From positions 1-38,735 of the IMG/VR virus record IMGVR_UViG_3300045996_003610: DNA of 38,735 bases. One strand, 5' to 3'. Below the pieces are notes generated by a model. That model saw nothing but the letters and a program-made list of their open reading frames with translations, searched no databases and had not been told where the DNA came from. Below are positions 22,576 to 29,443 of the stretch, in pieces; position 1 is the stretch's first letter, and every line of letters begins with the position of its first letter. The position numbers and the translations under genes were made by a program. This DNA is from a virus.

Positions 22576-22617
22576 ACCCTGGGCCGATCTATTTTTAAGG
22601 ATAAGTCGGCCCAGGGT
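22576..22617 (-). promoter_or_regulatory. Shine-Dalgarno-sequestering hairpin of the exonuclease gene
   Basis: ACCCTGGGCCGA (22576-22587) and TCGGCCCAGGGT (22606-22617) form a perfect 12-pair stem with an 18-base AT-rich loop. On the minus strand the downstream arm includes AGGG, the only ribosome-binding site for the ATG at 22574, one base further. It may also act as a weak terminator for the upstream gene, since the loop is too long and no T-run follows. Confidence 0.62.
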
Positions 22618-22638
22618 AGGGATCGGGCGGTCCAAAGG

Positions 22639-22944
22639 TCAAAATTCCGCAGCAGCCTCCAGCATCTCGCGGGCGACGATGTCGCGGGCGGTCGCGGTCA
22701 GCCAGTCGATGTTCTGCTTCAGGCTGGAGAGAACCGGGTTGCGTCGCTCGTACTTCAGGGCCTCCGCCAGGGCTTCAGGATCGGCCACGCGGTCGGTCGA
22801 GATCAGGTAGAACAGACCGTCGAGCGTTTGCAGGGCCTCGCCACCCAGGTGGCGGTTGATCTGCCGGGAAAAGTCCCGGTTGATCCCGAGTGCGGAAATC
22901 TGACGCTGGTAGGAGTAGAGTTCGAAGACTTTGCGAGCGAACAT
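22639..22944 (-). CDS. helical hypothetical protein, 101 residues
   Basis: The start at 22944 has GGGGAG seven bases upstream; the longer in-frame extension to 23121 is proline- and serine-rich shadow sequence and is rejected. The protein is helical and charged (V-F-E-L-Y-S-Y-Q-R-Q-I, L-Q-T-L-D-G-L-F-Y-L-I, E-A-L-A-E-A-L-K-Y-E-R-R-N) with no known motif. It lies between the late gene at 23137 and the exonuclease, and its stop precedes the exonuclease hairpin by 22 bases. Confidence 0.55.
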   Translation of the reverse strand: MFARKVFELYSYQRQISALGINRDFSRQINRHLGGEALQTLDGLFYLISTDRVADPEALAEALKYERRNPVLSSLKQNIDWLTATARDIVAREMLEAAAEF

Positions 22945-23136
22945 GACACGTCTCCCCGGAAATTGGGTGTGGGAAAACGGATCCCCGGTCGGGATCCGGA
23001 ACAGAGGCGGTCGGCCTCGGTACGCGTGGAGCGTCGTCGCGGAGGGCAAAGCCTCCCCCGGCGGCTGACACCCCGGAGACCTTCCGATGGGTGACCGCGG
23101 CGATGACGGTGATGGGGACATGGGACTAGGCCCGGA
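22945..23136. other. short intergenic gap
   Basis: A GC-rich gap between two leftward genes. No separate gene, strong hairpin or promoter box is seen; apparent frames here are shadows. Confidence 0.35.
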
Positions 23137-23658
23137 TCAGTCGGGGCGGCGGATGCCGGCGAGGTGCCGCATCCGCTCCAGGACGGCCTCGCCGACCGCC
23201 TGCTGGCCCTGGGGAGCACCCTGGGATCCCTGGGCACCCTGCGACCTGGGAGCCTGGGCCGCTTTCGGAGCGGTCGGGACCTGCGTGGTCTTGGATTTGT
23301 GCTGGTTCTGCTTGATCAGGGTCTGCTGCTGCTGTTGCAGTTTCCTGGCGTCCGCGGCGTTGCGGACCAGCATGACCTTGTCGAATTTGACGGTGGAGGG
23401 CTGCCCGGTTTCCGGGTCGCGGACGGTCGCGGTGTTGCCGGTCCGGTTGATGAAGGTTGCCGCCTTGCCTTTGAAGCGGGGGTCGTCGATGGCGACCTCG
23501 TCGTCCCGCTCCAGGGCTTCCTGCTCGGCCGCCTTCTCCGCGTCGTCGGGAACCCGGCCGGTGGCCTGCTGGACCAGATCCTCGGCGGTCTGAGGGGTTC
23601 CGGGAACAGTCGGGGCTTCGGCCAGAAGGGTGCGGATGTAGTCGTGCAGGGTTTTCAT
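23137..23658 (-). CDS. probable head-internal protein with capsid-targeting-like N-terminus
   Basis: A 173-residue protein. The N-terminus M-K-T-L-H-D-Y-I-R-T-L-L-A-E-A is strikingly like the T4 capsid-targeting sequence of internal proteins (M-K-T-Y-Q-E-F-I-A-E-A), with L-A-E as the prohead-protease-type cut site. The middle has a strand-rich segment (D-P-R-F-K-G-K-A-A-T-F-I-N-R-T-G-N-T-A-T-V-R-D) that resembles a small SH3-like barrel, then a Q/K-rich helix, a Q/G/A-rich linker and a C-terminal E-R-M-R-H-L-A-G-I motif shared with other proteins of this phage. GGAGACG precedes the ATG; a CTAAATA box lies 19 bases upstream. Function unknown. Confidence 0.65.
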   Translation of the reverse strand: MKTLHDYIRTLLAEAPTVPGTPQTAEDLVQQATGRVPDDAEKAAEQEALERDDEVAIDDPRFKGKAATFINRTGNTATVRDPETGQPSTVKFDKVMLVRNAADARKLQQQQQTLIKQNQHKSKTTQVPTAPKAAQAPRSQGAQGSQGAPQGQQAVGEAVLERMRHLAGIRRPD

Positions 23659-23677
23659 GGGGCGTCTCCTTGGCAAC

Positions 23678-23684
23678 TATTTAG
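23678..23684 (-). promoter_or_regulatory. late-promoter-like box CTAAATA
   Basis: CTAAATA on the minus strand, 19 bases upstream of the start at 23658 and after the stop of the preceding gene. Same type as the other boxes. Confidence 0.45.
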
Positions 23685-23712
23685 CCGCCAAGGTTTCGCT
23701 ACCGGAGGTGGT

Positions 23713-23976
23713 TCAGCGGTTCTTCTGGGAGGGCGTGATCCGCCGGTGCTTGCGGACCGGGGCATTGCCGCGGCCGAGCACGATCTGCTGCTTGTCGTGG
23801 TTGTAGACCGTCGCGATCCAGAAGTTGACCCGGCGGATGTAGGCATCGACATCCTCGTCGAGTTCCGGCTGCGGGAACACGAAGGGCGGGCAGGTGTCGC
23901 CCTGACCGGCGTAGGGATCGATCCCGAGATTGACGGGCCAGTCAGAGGGTAAAATGAAATTCGAGCAATCGGCCAT
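23713..23976 (-). CDS. hypothetical protein, 87 residues
   Basis: The start at 23976 follows GGGGAAA by seven bases. A proline/aspartate-rich N-terminal half (S-N-F-I-L-P-S-D-W-P-V, P-P-F-V-F-P-Q-P-E-L-D-E-D-V) is followed by a helix with Y-I-R-R-V-N-F-W-I-A-T-V-Y-N-H-D and a basic tail (V-R-K-H-R-R-I). No family recognised. Last gene of the run that begins at 27719. Confidence 0.55.
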   Translation of the reverse strand: MADCSNFILPSDWPVNLGIDPYAGQGDTCPPFVFPQPELDEDVDAYIRRVNFWIATVYNHDKQQIVLGRGNAPVRKHRRITPSQKNR

Positions 23977-24002
23977 CGCGGTTTCCCCAGGAAAAGGGCC
24001 GC

Positions 24003-24779
24003 CTACCACGTGATCGCCACCCGGTATTCAGGCCCGTTTGTCTTGTAGCAAATGTCCTGTATATTTACCGTGTAGCCGTGGGTCGTCATCTCCGCCCTGA
24101 ACTCGGCGTAGGCGGTGCTGTCGCGGGTCACCTGCATATCGACGAAGGCTTCGCGGTAGCCCTGACGCTTGGCCATCTCGATCATGTCGAGGGCCGCCCT
24201 GGCGTAAACCGAGCCGGTGATGTCGCTGTTGAGCGTCTGGCTGATCGCCGGGGTGGGGGTGGGCTCGCCGTGCATCGTCCTGGCCCAGTCGGCATAGCCG
24301 CCCGGTGGCAGGGCATTGGCCGGGGTCGTGCTGCCGGCGAACTGGTAGGCGACCGTCGAGGCGTCGATCCCGTGGGACGGCTGATGGCCGACCGTCAGGG
24401 TCTGGAGGGGCTGCTGGATCGGCGTGGTGTCGTCGAAGCCGGGACCGGGGCTGAACTCGCTGAGGAACTGCGGCCCGGTGGCTCCCTGGTAGGCCGGGCG
24501 GGCGTTCGGGGTGGCGTCGAGCCAGGGCCGCTCCAGGGTGCCCCTGGCGGTGTTGATCTGCCGCTGAAAGTCCCGCCGGAGGGCTTCCCGTTGGGCCTTC
24601 TGCTGCTGGTGCAGGACGGCCCGGATATCGACCTTGGGCTGGACCGGCTGGCCGGTCTCGATGTCGATGGGCACCACCGTCACGTCGGACAGCGGGTTGC
24701 CGGGATCCGAGAACACCGTCCTGAGGGCGACCCGGTCCTCGCCCTGGAGCACCGGACGCCGCGGATGGCGGAAGGTCAC
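24003..24779 (-). CDS. hypothetical protein, probable virion component
   Basis: A 258-residue protein. The start is taken as the GTG at 24779, which overlaps the previous stop by four bases (GTGA), the usual coupling in this run. An N-terminal strand region and a basic helix (Q-Q-K-A-Q-R-E-A-L-R-R-D-F-Q-R-Q-I) precede a long proline/glycine/threonine-rich middle with little predicted structure. The final 60 residues form a compact domain with A-L-D-M-I-E-M-A-K-R-Q-G-Y and G-Y-T-V, ending in I-T-W. That domain resembles the C-terminal half of the next upstream gene. Function unknown. Confidence 0.6.
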   Translation of the reverse strand: MTFRHPRRPVLQGEDRVALRTVFSDPGNPLSDVTVVPIDIETGQPVQPKVDIRAVLHQQQKAQREALRRDFQRQINTARGTLERPWLDATPNARPAYQGATGPQFLSEFSPGPGFDDTTPIQQPLQTLTVGHQPSHGIDASTVAYQFAGSTTPANALPPGGYADWARTMHGEPTPTPAISQTLNSDITGSVYARAALDMIEMAKRQGYREAFVDMQVTRDSTAYAEFRAEMTTHGYTVNIQDICYKTNGPEYRVAITW

Positions 24780-25114
24780 CACTGGATTTCCCACTGGATG
24801 GTGCGGCCGGTCGCCGGGTTGGTCCGGGTCACGATGCCGTAGCCCTGATCGGCGAAGTGCGAGCGGACACTGTCCAGGTGGAACTGCACCAGGGTGTCAT
24901 CGACTTCCTCGCGGGACACCCGCCAGTACAGCACGGTGTCGATCCCGATGCCGCCGCCGGTGAACGGGCTGTCGGTGATCTTGGCCTCCAGGACGCCGCC
25001 GTCCATGGCGTCCATCAGCTTGGTTTCGATGTGGCGGATCTCGGCGTGGATCGCCCGCATGCCCTTGGAGCCGAACTGACGGGCCTCGCGGGCGGTCGGA
25101 AACACACGGGTCAT
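24776..25114 (-). CDS. hypothetical protein, 112 residues
   Basis: An alpha/beta protein: helices in residues 5-40 (R-E-A-R-Q-F-G-S-K-G, I-R-H-I-E-T-K-L-M-D-A-M), a strand and G-G-G-I-G-I-D-T-V-L-Y-W-R-V, a helix with V-Q-F-H-L-D-S-V-R-S-H-F, then G-Y-G-I-V-T-R-T-N and a W-E-I-Q-W end. The C-terminal half shares its layout with the end of the 24003 gene, so the two may contain the same small domain. It is coupled to both neighbours (stop/start overlap downstream, one-base gap upstream). No family recognised. Confidence 0.6.
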   Translation of the reverse strand: MTRVFPTAREARQFGSKGMRAIHAEIRHIETKLMDAMDGGVLEAKITDSPFTGGGIGIDTVLYWRVSREEVDDTLVQFHLDSVRSHFADQGYGIVTRTNPATGRTIQWEIQW

Positions 25115-25115
25115 G

Positions 25116-25478
25116 CTACTTGCCCTTCATATCGGCCGAGGCGACCTTGCGGGCCTCGTCGGAAACCTTGGTCTCGGCGGCATCCACCGGCTCCTCGGCC
25201 GGTTCCTCACCCTCTTCGCCCTGGTCGTCGTCGTGGTCGAGGATGATCTTGTTGTTCTCGACATCGACCCGCTCGACCCAGGGGATCCGGCCGAGATAAT
25301 CGGCCAGGAACTCCTGGTCCACCGCGGGGAAGCCGGCATCCCGGACATCCCGCACCAGTTTCTTGAGATCGACTTCCGAGATCCGCTCGGCCCTGTAGGC
25401 CACCAGGAGGTCGAGGACGAAACTCTCCATTTCCTTGAGGTAGGAGCCGTTTTCTCTGAGTATTTCCGCGACCTTCAC
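25116..25478 (-). CDS. hypothetical acidic protein with capsid-targeting-like N-terminus
   Basis: A 120-residue protein. It starts M-K-V-A-E-I-L-R-E-N, a short helix with an L-x-E site as in T4 head-internal proteins. Residues 20-75 form a helical domain with L-V-A-Y-R-A-E-R-I-S-E-V-D-L-K-K-L and a strand pair (W-V-E-R-V-D-V-E-N-N-K-I-I-L). The last 40 residues are an acidic, probably disordered tail (D-D-D-Q-G-E-E-G-E-E-P). GGAGG lies six to ten bases upstream of the ATG. Sits 12 bases after the large 25491 gene. Confidence 0.58.
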   Translation of the reverse strand: MKVAEILRENGSYLKEMESFVLDLLVAYRAERISEVDLKKLVRDVRDAGFPAVDQEFLADYLGRIPWVERVDVENNKIILDHDDDQGEEGEEPAEEPVDAAETKVSDEARKVASADMKGK

Positions 25479-25490
25479 GGGTAGTCCTCC

Positions 25491-27719
25491 TTACTTTGCA
25501 GCCTTGAGATGTTCACCCAGGGCGAGTTCGAACTCGGGCCGGACACCGCGGTACCGCTCGTCCAACTGGCCCAGCAGGTCGATCCCGAAGGTGTCGAGAT
25601 CGGCGTGCTGGGACCGGTGCTCCTCGATCACCTCGGAGGCCCGGCCGAGGATGCCCTCGACGTGGCGGGCGGCATCACCCTGAACCCGCCGCAGACGCTC
25701 GGCGACGGTGGCGTAGGATGTGAAGGCCCCCTTGTGGTAGGCCGCCGCCATGCCGTCGGCGGCAATCGCCTCGTGGAGGGCGGAGATCACCGCGACATCC
25801 TGTTCGGCACCCTTGAGGCGGCCCAGCAGATCCTCGGCCCGGACCGACTTGCCGCGGGCCTCGTCGAGCAGCTTGCGGGTGAAGCTCTGGTAGGTTTCGA
25901 CGCGGGCAACCTCGGTAATGGTCCGACGCTCGATCAGGGAGGCGACCCAGGTCGCAACCCCGGCCGGGTTCCGCTCGGTGGTCTCGGCCAGCTTGGCGAC
26001 GATCTCGCCGTAGCGGGCCTCGGCGACCTTGCCGCGGGCCTCCGACAGGTAACCGGTCACGGCGTCGCGGAACTCGGTTTCGCTCAGGCCGACTTGTCTG
26101 ACGGCCTGGAGCAGCGGGGCCGGCATGGTCAGGCCGTTCAGGCTGGCGATCCGGCCCAGCCGGGTGGCGTTCTCCGCCAGATGGCTGTCCAGGGCCTGGG
26201 CGACGGCCTTGGCCGAGACCATCAGGTCACCGTTCCGGGTGGCCGCCTCGGCCAGCCGGCGGTGCTTGGCGATGGCCCGCTTGCGGGCTTCCCGGACCGG
26301 CAACCGGCGGGTCCGGACGTAGTATTCCAGATCGTCGATGGCGGCGTTGACCTCCGGCGGAAGATCCAGGTCGATCTTCCGCGGGGCCTTGGGGTCTACC
26401 GTCTCAGCGAACTTTTTTTTTACGGTGGTGCGGCTCTCCATCATACCGGACCGGCCGGCGGCCCGTTCGGTGAAGTACCGCTCGACCGCCTCGGCCTTGG
26501 TCACCCGGTCGTGGGTCATGATGTCGGCGATCCAGTTGGCCGCGGTGTGGTCGAACCCTTCCATGTGGAGGTCATCGACCAGGGTCAGGTGGGCGGTGCG
26601 GGACGAGGCGTCCATACCGCCGCGGGTCACGCCGTTCTCGCGGACCATCCGGCCCTTGGGACGGCGGCTTTCCTTCTTGGCCCGGCCGAGCGGCTCCTCT
26701 TCCGGACCGGCACCGGCGTCGGCTCCGCCGAACCCGTCATCGGGGTGGACCGGGAAATCGATCTGGCCGTTCGACATCACGTCGCCGCCCATGCCGCCGC
26801 CCATGCCGCCGGCCATGTCGCCCATCGGGGCGGCGGGGGCACCGCCCATGTCGCCACCGGCCGGACCGGCCGCGGGGGCCGCGGCGTCGCCGCCGAAACC
26901 GGCCATGTCGTTGCCGGGATTCTCACCCTGGAGACGCAGCACCTCGTTGTCGATGCCTTCCTTGGCCTGCTTGACCGCTTCGAGGGCGGCCTGGAGGACC
27001 TGCTGGACCGCCTTGTTGAAGCCGTCGGCCTTGCCGCCGTCGAACTCTTCCTTCATGCGGTCCACCAGCGGCATCAGGTCCTGGACCTGCATGCTGGCGA
27101 GGTTCTCGGCCATCTTCTGGAGGTCGTCGCCCAGGCCCTTGGCGGCCAGCAGGACTTCGGCCTGTTCCAGTTCGGCCTCCAGCAGGGTGGCGAAGCGGGT
27201 GCGGCTCTGCTTCTCGGTGACCTTGCCGGCCTTGCGGGCAGTCTCGACCTTTTCCCGCAGAGCGGCGACCTGCCGGGCCAGGGTGGCCTTGACGGTGTTC
27301 TTTGATTCCTTGGTGATACCCGACATTGTGTCCGCTCCTTCAGCCTCGGCAAGTTCTGCCTGATCCAGGGTGTCGATTTCTTCCTCGACCGCCCGGATCA
27401 GTTCGGCGTCGAGATCGTTGCAAGAGGGGGTATCCTGGCTCTCGGCCACCCGGCGACGGCGGGACCGCTTGGGGGCGATTTCCCGCAGGAACAGCCGCAT
27501 GGCCTCGATCAGGAGGACCGTTTTGGTGTATTCCGGATTGTCGTGGTAGGCATTGAACTGGCTTTCCCGGATGATGGCGTCGCGGCGAGCGGCGGTTTCC
27601 CGGAGGGCAAGCTCGACATCATCGATGGACGGACCCGTCAGGTCCAGGCGGACACCGTGCAGCTTCCGCAAGGTCTCCATAATGGCGTTGAGCCGTTTGG
27701 TCGCAGTATTAGGTGTCAT
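25491..27719 (-). CDS. large coiled-coil protein with glycine/methionine-rich linker
   Basis: A 742-residue protein, the second largest here, not assignable to a family. Residues 1-270 are mostly long charged helices, including a coiled-coil-like part (A-A-L-R-E-K-V-E-T-A-R-K-A). A low-complexity linker of G, M, A and D (about 275-330) follows, then a basic patch (G-R-A-K-K-E-S-R-R-P-K-G-R) and a second helical half (370-742). The shape recalls phage scaffold, core or injected proteins. A nine-base A tract on the coding strand at about residue 435 (V-K-K-K-F) is a possible slippage site. A late-promoter-like box is 37 bases upstream; four smaller genes follow closely. Confidence 0.62.
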   Translation of the reverse strand: MTPNTATKRLNAIMETLRKLHGVRLDLTGPSIDDVELALRETAARRDAIIRESQFNAYHDNPEYTKTVLLIEAMRLFLREIAPKRSRRRRVAESQDTPSCNDLDAELIRAVEEEIDTLDQAELAEAEGADTMSGITKESKNTVKATLARQVAALREKVETARKAGKVTEKQSRTRFATLLEAELEQAEVLLAAKGLGDDLQKMAENLASMQVQDLMPLVDRMKEEFDGGKADGFNKAVQQVLQAALEAVKQAKEGIDNEVLRLQGENPGNDMAGFGGDAAAPAAGPAGGDMGGAPAAPMGDMAGGMGGGMGGDVMSNGQIDFPVHPDDGFGGADAGAGPEEEPLGRAKKESRRPKGRMVRENGVTRGGMDASSRTAHLTLVDDLHMEGFDHTAANWIADIMTHDRVTKAEAVERYFTERAAGRSGMMESRTTVKKKFAETVDPKAPRKIDLDLPPEVNAAIDDLEYYVRTRRLPVREARKRAIAKHRRLAEAATRNGDLMVSAKAVAQALDSHLAENATRLGRIASLNGLTMPAPLLQAVRQVGLSETEFRDAVTGYLSEARGKVAEARYGEIVAKLAETTERNPAGVATWVASLIERRTITEVARVETYQSFTRKLLDEARGKSVRAEDLLGRLKGAEQDVAVISALHEAIAADGMAAAYHKGAFTSYATVAERLRRVQGDAARHVEGILGRASEVIEEHRSQHADLDTFGIDLLGQLDERYRGVRPEFELALGEHLKAAK

Positions 27720-27756
27720 CTTAGTCCCTGAGAGATCTGAGAATTCATCTTCAGCC

Positions 27757-27763
27757 TATTTAG
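27757..27763 (-). promoter_or_regulatory. late-promoter-like box CTAAATA
   Basis: CTAAATA on the minus strand, 37 bases before the start of the large gene at 27719 and after the stop of the gene at 27790. It opens a run of five genes. Confidence 0.5.
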
Positions 27764-27789
27764 CAAGCGGCTACAGGCTTTTGGCGAAG

Positions 27790-28050
27790 TCACGCCACGA
27801 AAATGATTTGAAGACCCAGCACGGTATTACTGTCGGCATCTACAATAAAACCATCGAGTTCTTTGCAGAGTGCCGGCTCGACGGCGAGGCAGCCGGTTCC
27901 CCAGGAGACCACGGCATCGTCCCCGGCCGGCATCTCAACCCGGAACCCGCAGCCGTCCCGGCGGGACGCCAGCCGGACCGCGAGATCGACGTGGTGGTCG
28001 GTCAGCAGGTAGTCGATGCGGCGGCGGGCATCGTGCGTGACGGTGATCAT
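27790..28050 (-). CDS. HesB/IscA-like protein lacking the C-terminal cysteines
   Basis: An 86-residue protein. The start M-I-T-V-T-H-D-A-R-R-R-I-D-Y-L-L is the standard beginning of A-type iron-sulphur carriers (IscA/HesB), followed by a strand and D-G-C34-G-F, where the first conserved cysteine belongs. The expected C-terminal C-G-C is absent; the chain ends L-Q-I-I-F-V-A. Two other cysteines (C54, C62) are at non-standard positions. It may therefore keep the fold but not carry clusters in the usual way. Related HesB-like genes are known in marine phages. ATGA overlap with the preceding gene shows translational coupling. Confidence 0.5.
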   Translation of the reverse strand: MITVTHDARRRIDYLLTDHHVDLAVRLASRRDGCGFRVEMPAGDDAVVSWGTGCLAVEPALCKELDGFIVDADSNTVLGLQIIFVA

Positions 28051-28820
28051 ACCGCCTCCGCCAGCCGGGCCAGCTTGGTCTTGACCGCCAGGGCATCCTC
28101 GCGGGCCTTGCGGTAGGTCTTCTCCAGGATCCTGGCGGCCCGCTGGTCGCCCTCGTCGAGCAGGCTGCGGACCCGCTTCTGGAAACCGACCGCTTCCCGC
28201 CGCTTGGCGGCGTAGGACTCGTCGAGGTCGAGGACCCGGCGGATGCTCTCGTGGTTCAGGTAGAGCCCGCGGTTCATCAGCTTGGCCAAGCTGACCGCGG
28301 TTTCCCGCAGGGACAGGCCGCGGATCAGGCTGTCGCCCGAGGGGTGGACCACGTCGAAGGTCTTGTTGTCGCGGGCCGAGACCCGCCACGCCGTCCTGGC
28401 CGCCGGGCGAGGGGGCCGGGCGGGCTCGGCCCGCTCCATCACCGGAACCGGGGCGGGAGCCTTGGGGGCTTCCGGGGCATCGGCGGCGTACATCTTCGAC
28501 AGGATCGACTTCATCGCCAGGGTGTCCTGGTCGGTCGCGTAGCCGCCCATCGCGGGGGGAGCGACGGTGGGGGCCTCGTAGCCGCCGTGACCGCCGTGGC
28601 CGGGCTGGTGGCCGTAAAGCTCCGGATAGTATCCCGGATCGCCGTGGTCCACGGTGGGCAGGGCCGACGGCTGCGGGATCGGCTGGGGCAGGGTCGGCTG
28701 GGGCAGTCCGGGGGCCGGCAGCGGGGACATGCCGATGTCGCCGTTCATGATGCGACGGAGCCGCTCCATCTCGGCCTTTTCCTGCGGACTGGGGACACCC
28801 GGTGCGGACATGCTATGCAT
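28047..28820 (-). CDS. hypothetical protein with proline-rich N-terminus and helical C-terminus
   Basis: A 257-residue protein. Residues 1-110 are rich in P, G, H and Y (P-Q-P-T-L-P-Q-P-I-P-Q-P, G-H-Q-P-G-H-G-G-H-G-G-Y), probably unstructured. A P/A linker leads to a basic helical domain (140-257): W-R-V-S-A-R-D-N-K-T-F-D-V, G-L-S-L-R-E-T-A-V-S-L-A-K-L-M-N-R-G and a long charged C-terminal helix. The ATG at 28820 is taken; a TTG at 28838 would overlap the upstream gene. Neighbours suggest a virion-related run. No family recognised. Confidence 0.55.
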   Translation of the reverse strand: MHSMSAPGVPSPQEKAEMERLRRIMNGDIGMSPLPAPGLPQPTLPQPIPQPSALPTVDHGDPGYYPELYGHQPGHGGHGGYEAPTVAPPAMGGYATDQDTLAMKSILSKMYAADAPEAPKAPAPVPVMERAEPARPPRPAARTAWRVSARDNKTFDVVHPSGDSLIRGLSLRETAVSLAKLMNRGLYLNHESIRRVLDLDESYAAKRREAVGFQKRVRSLLDEGDQRAARILEKTYRKAREDALAVKTKLARLAEAV

Positions 28821-28825
28821 TGCTG

Positions 28826-29116
28826 TTAATCTCGCCAAACATCTTCAAGATCATTGAACCGGAAGAATACGCGGTCCTCCTTAAATGATTTAGTCAAGAC
28901 GCCGCGAGACACCAATCTACGGGCAAGTTCTTGCTCTCTTTCGTCCAGAGCATCGCGAGCAAGAACCCCGCCTTCCTCGATCTTGTGAACGAGTTGTTCT
29001 TCCTCGTTATTGACCGAGATCGCGAGGCCGCCGCGGATCTGGCGGATTTTCATTTCCACCAGATCGTCGTAGAGGTCCGGAACCGGCAGGACAACGGGAG
29101 TGGGGTACCGGTTCAT
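28826..29116 (-). CDS. hypothetical protein, 96 residues
   Basis: A small mixed protein: P-T-P-V-V-L-P-V-P-D-L-Y at the N-terminus, then a strand/helix region (L-V-E-M-K-I-R-Q-I-R-G-G-L-A-I-S-V) and a charged helical C-terminal half (A-R-D-A-L-D-E-R-E-Q-E-L-A-R-R-L-V-S-R-G) ending in F-F-R-F-N-D-L-E-D-V-W. The codon mix is less GC-rich than that of its neighbours. It fits tightly between two genes (six and five bases apart). Function unknown. Confidence 0.56.
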   Translation of the reverse strand: MNRYPTPVVLPVPDLYDDLVEMKIRQIRGGLAISVNNEEEQLVHKIEEGGVLARDALDEREQELARRLVSRGVLTKSFKEDRVFFRFNDLEDVWRD

Positions 29117-29122
29117 GGCCGA

Positions 29123-29443
29123 TCAGCCCCGCTGACGGCGGTCGAGCGGCGACGGCTGGTTGTACTTGTCCGGCAGACCAGCCTCCGTGGCCTGGGTGAT
29201 CTCGATGTGGAAGCCGGGGGTGACGCCCTTCTTCTCCAGGTGCAGCTTGAGGAACTGGAGGTCGTCGGCCAGCGACGACATCAGCATCTCGATGTCGGCG
29301 TCGGGCAGCTTCTTGAGAGCGTCCCGGACCGTCTGCTGGATGAACTTGGCGTAGCGGACGTACTGGCCGTCGTCGGTCATCGGGGCCTCGGTGACGACGC
29401 CGGCCAGTTGCCGCAGGCGGGTGAGTTCGCAGGACATCGTCAT
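29123..29443 (-). CDS. hypothetical protein with L-R-x-L-A-G motif
   Basis: A 106-residue helical protein. Its N-terminus, L-T-R-L-R-Q-L-A-G-V-V-T-E-A, combines a short L-R-x-L-A-G helix, also found in two other proteins of this run, with a T-E-A site like a prohead-protease cut. The rest is helical (Y-A-K-F-I-Q-Q-T-V-R-D-A-L-K-K-L, M-L-M-S-S-L-A-D-D-L-Q-F-L-K-L-H-L-E-K-K), followed by a short strand and a basic tail. The ATG overlaps the stop of the previous gene (ATGA). Possibly head-associated; not proven. Confidence 0.57.
   Translation of the reverse strand: MTMSCELTRLRQLAGVVTEAPMTDDGQYVRYAKFIQQTVRDALKKLPDADIEMLMSSLADDLQFLKLHLEKKGVTPGFHIEITQATEAGLPDKYNQPSPLDRRQRG

Noticed and set aside
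25509-27305. 598-codon plus-strand frame across the large 25491 gene
   Set aside because: Shadow; composition unlike a protein and no start signals, while the minus gene has a late box and coupled neighbours.
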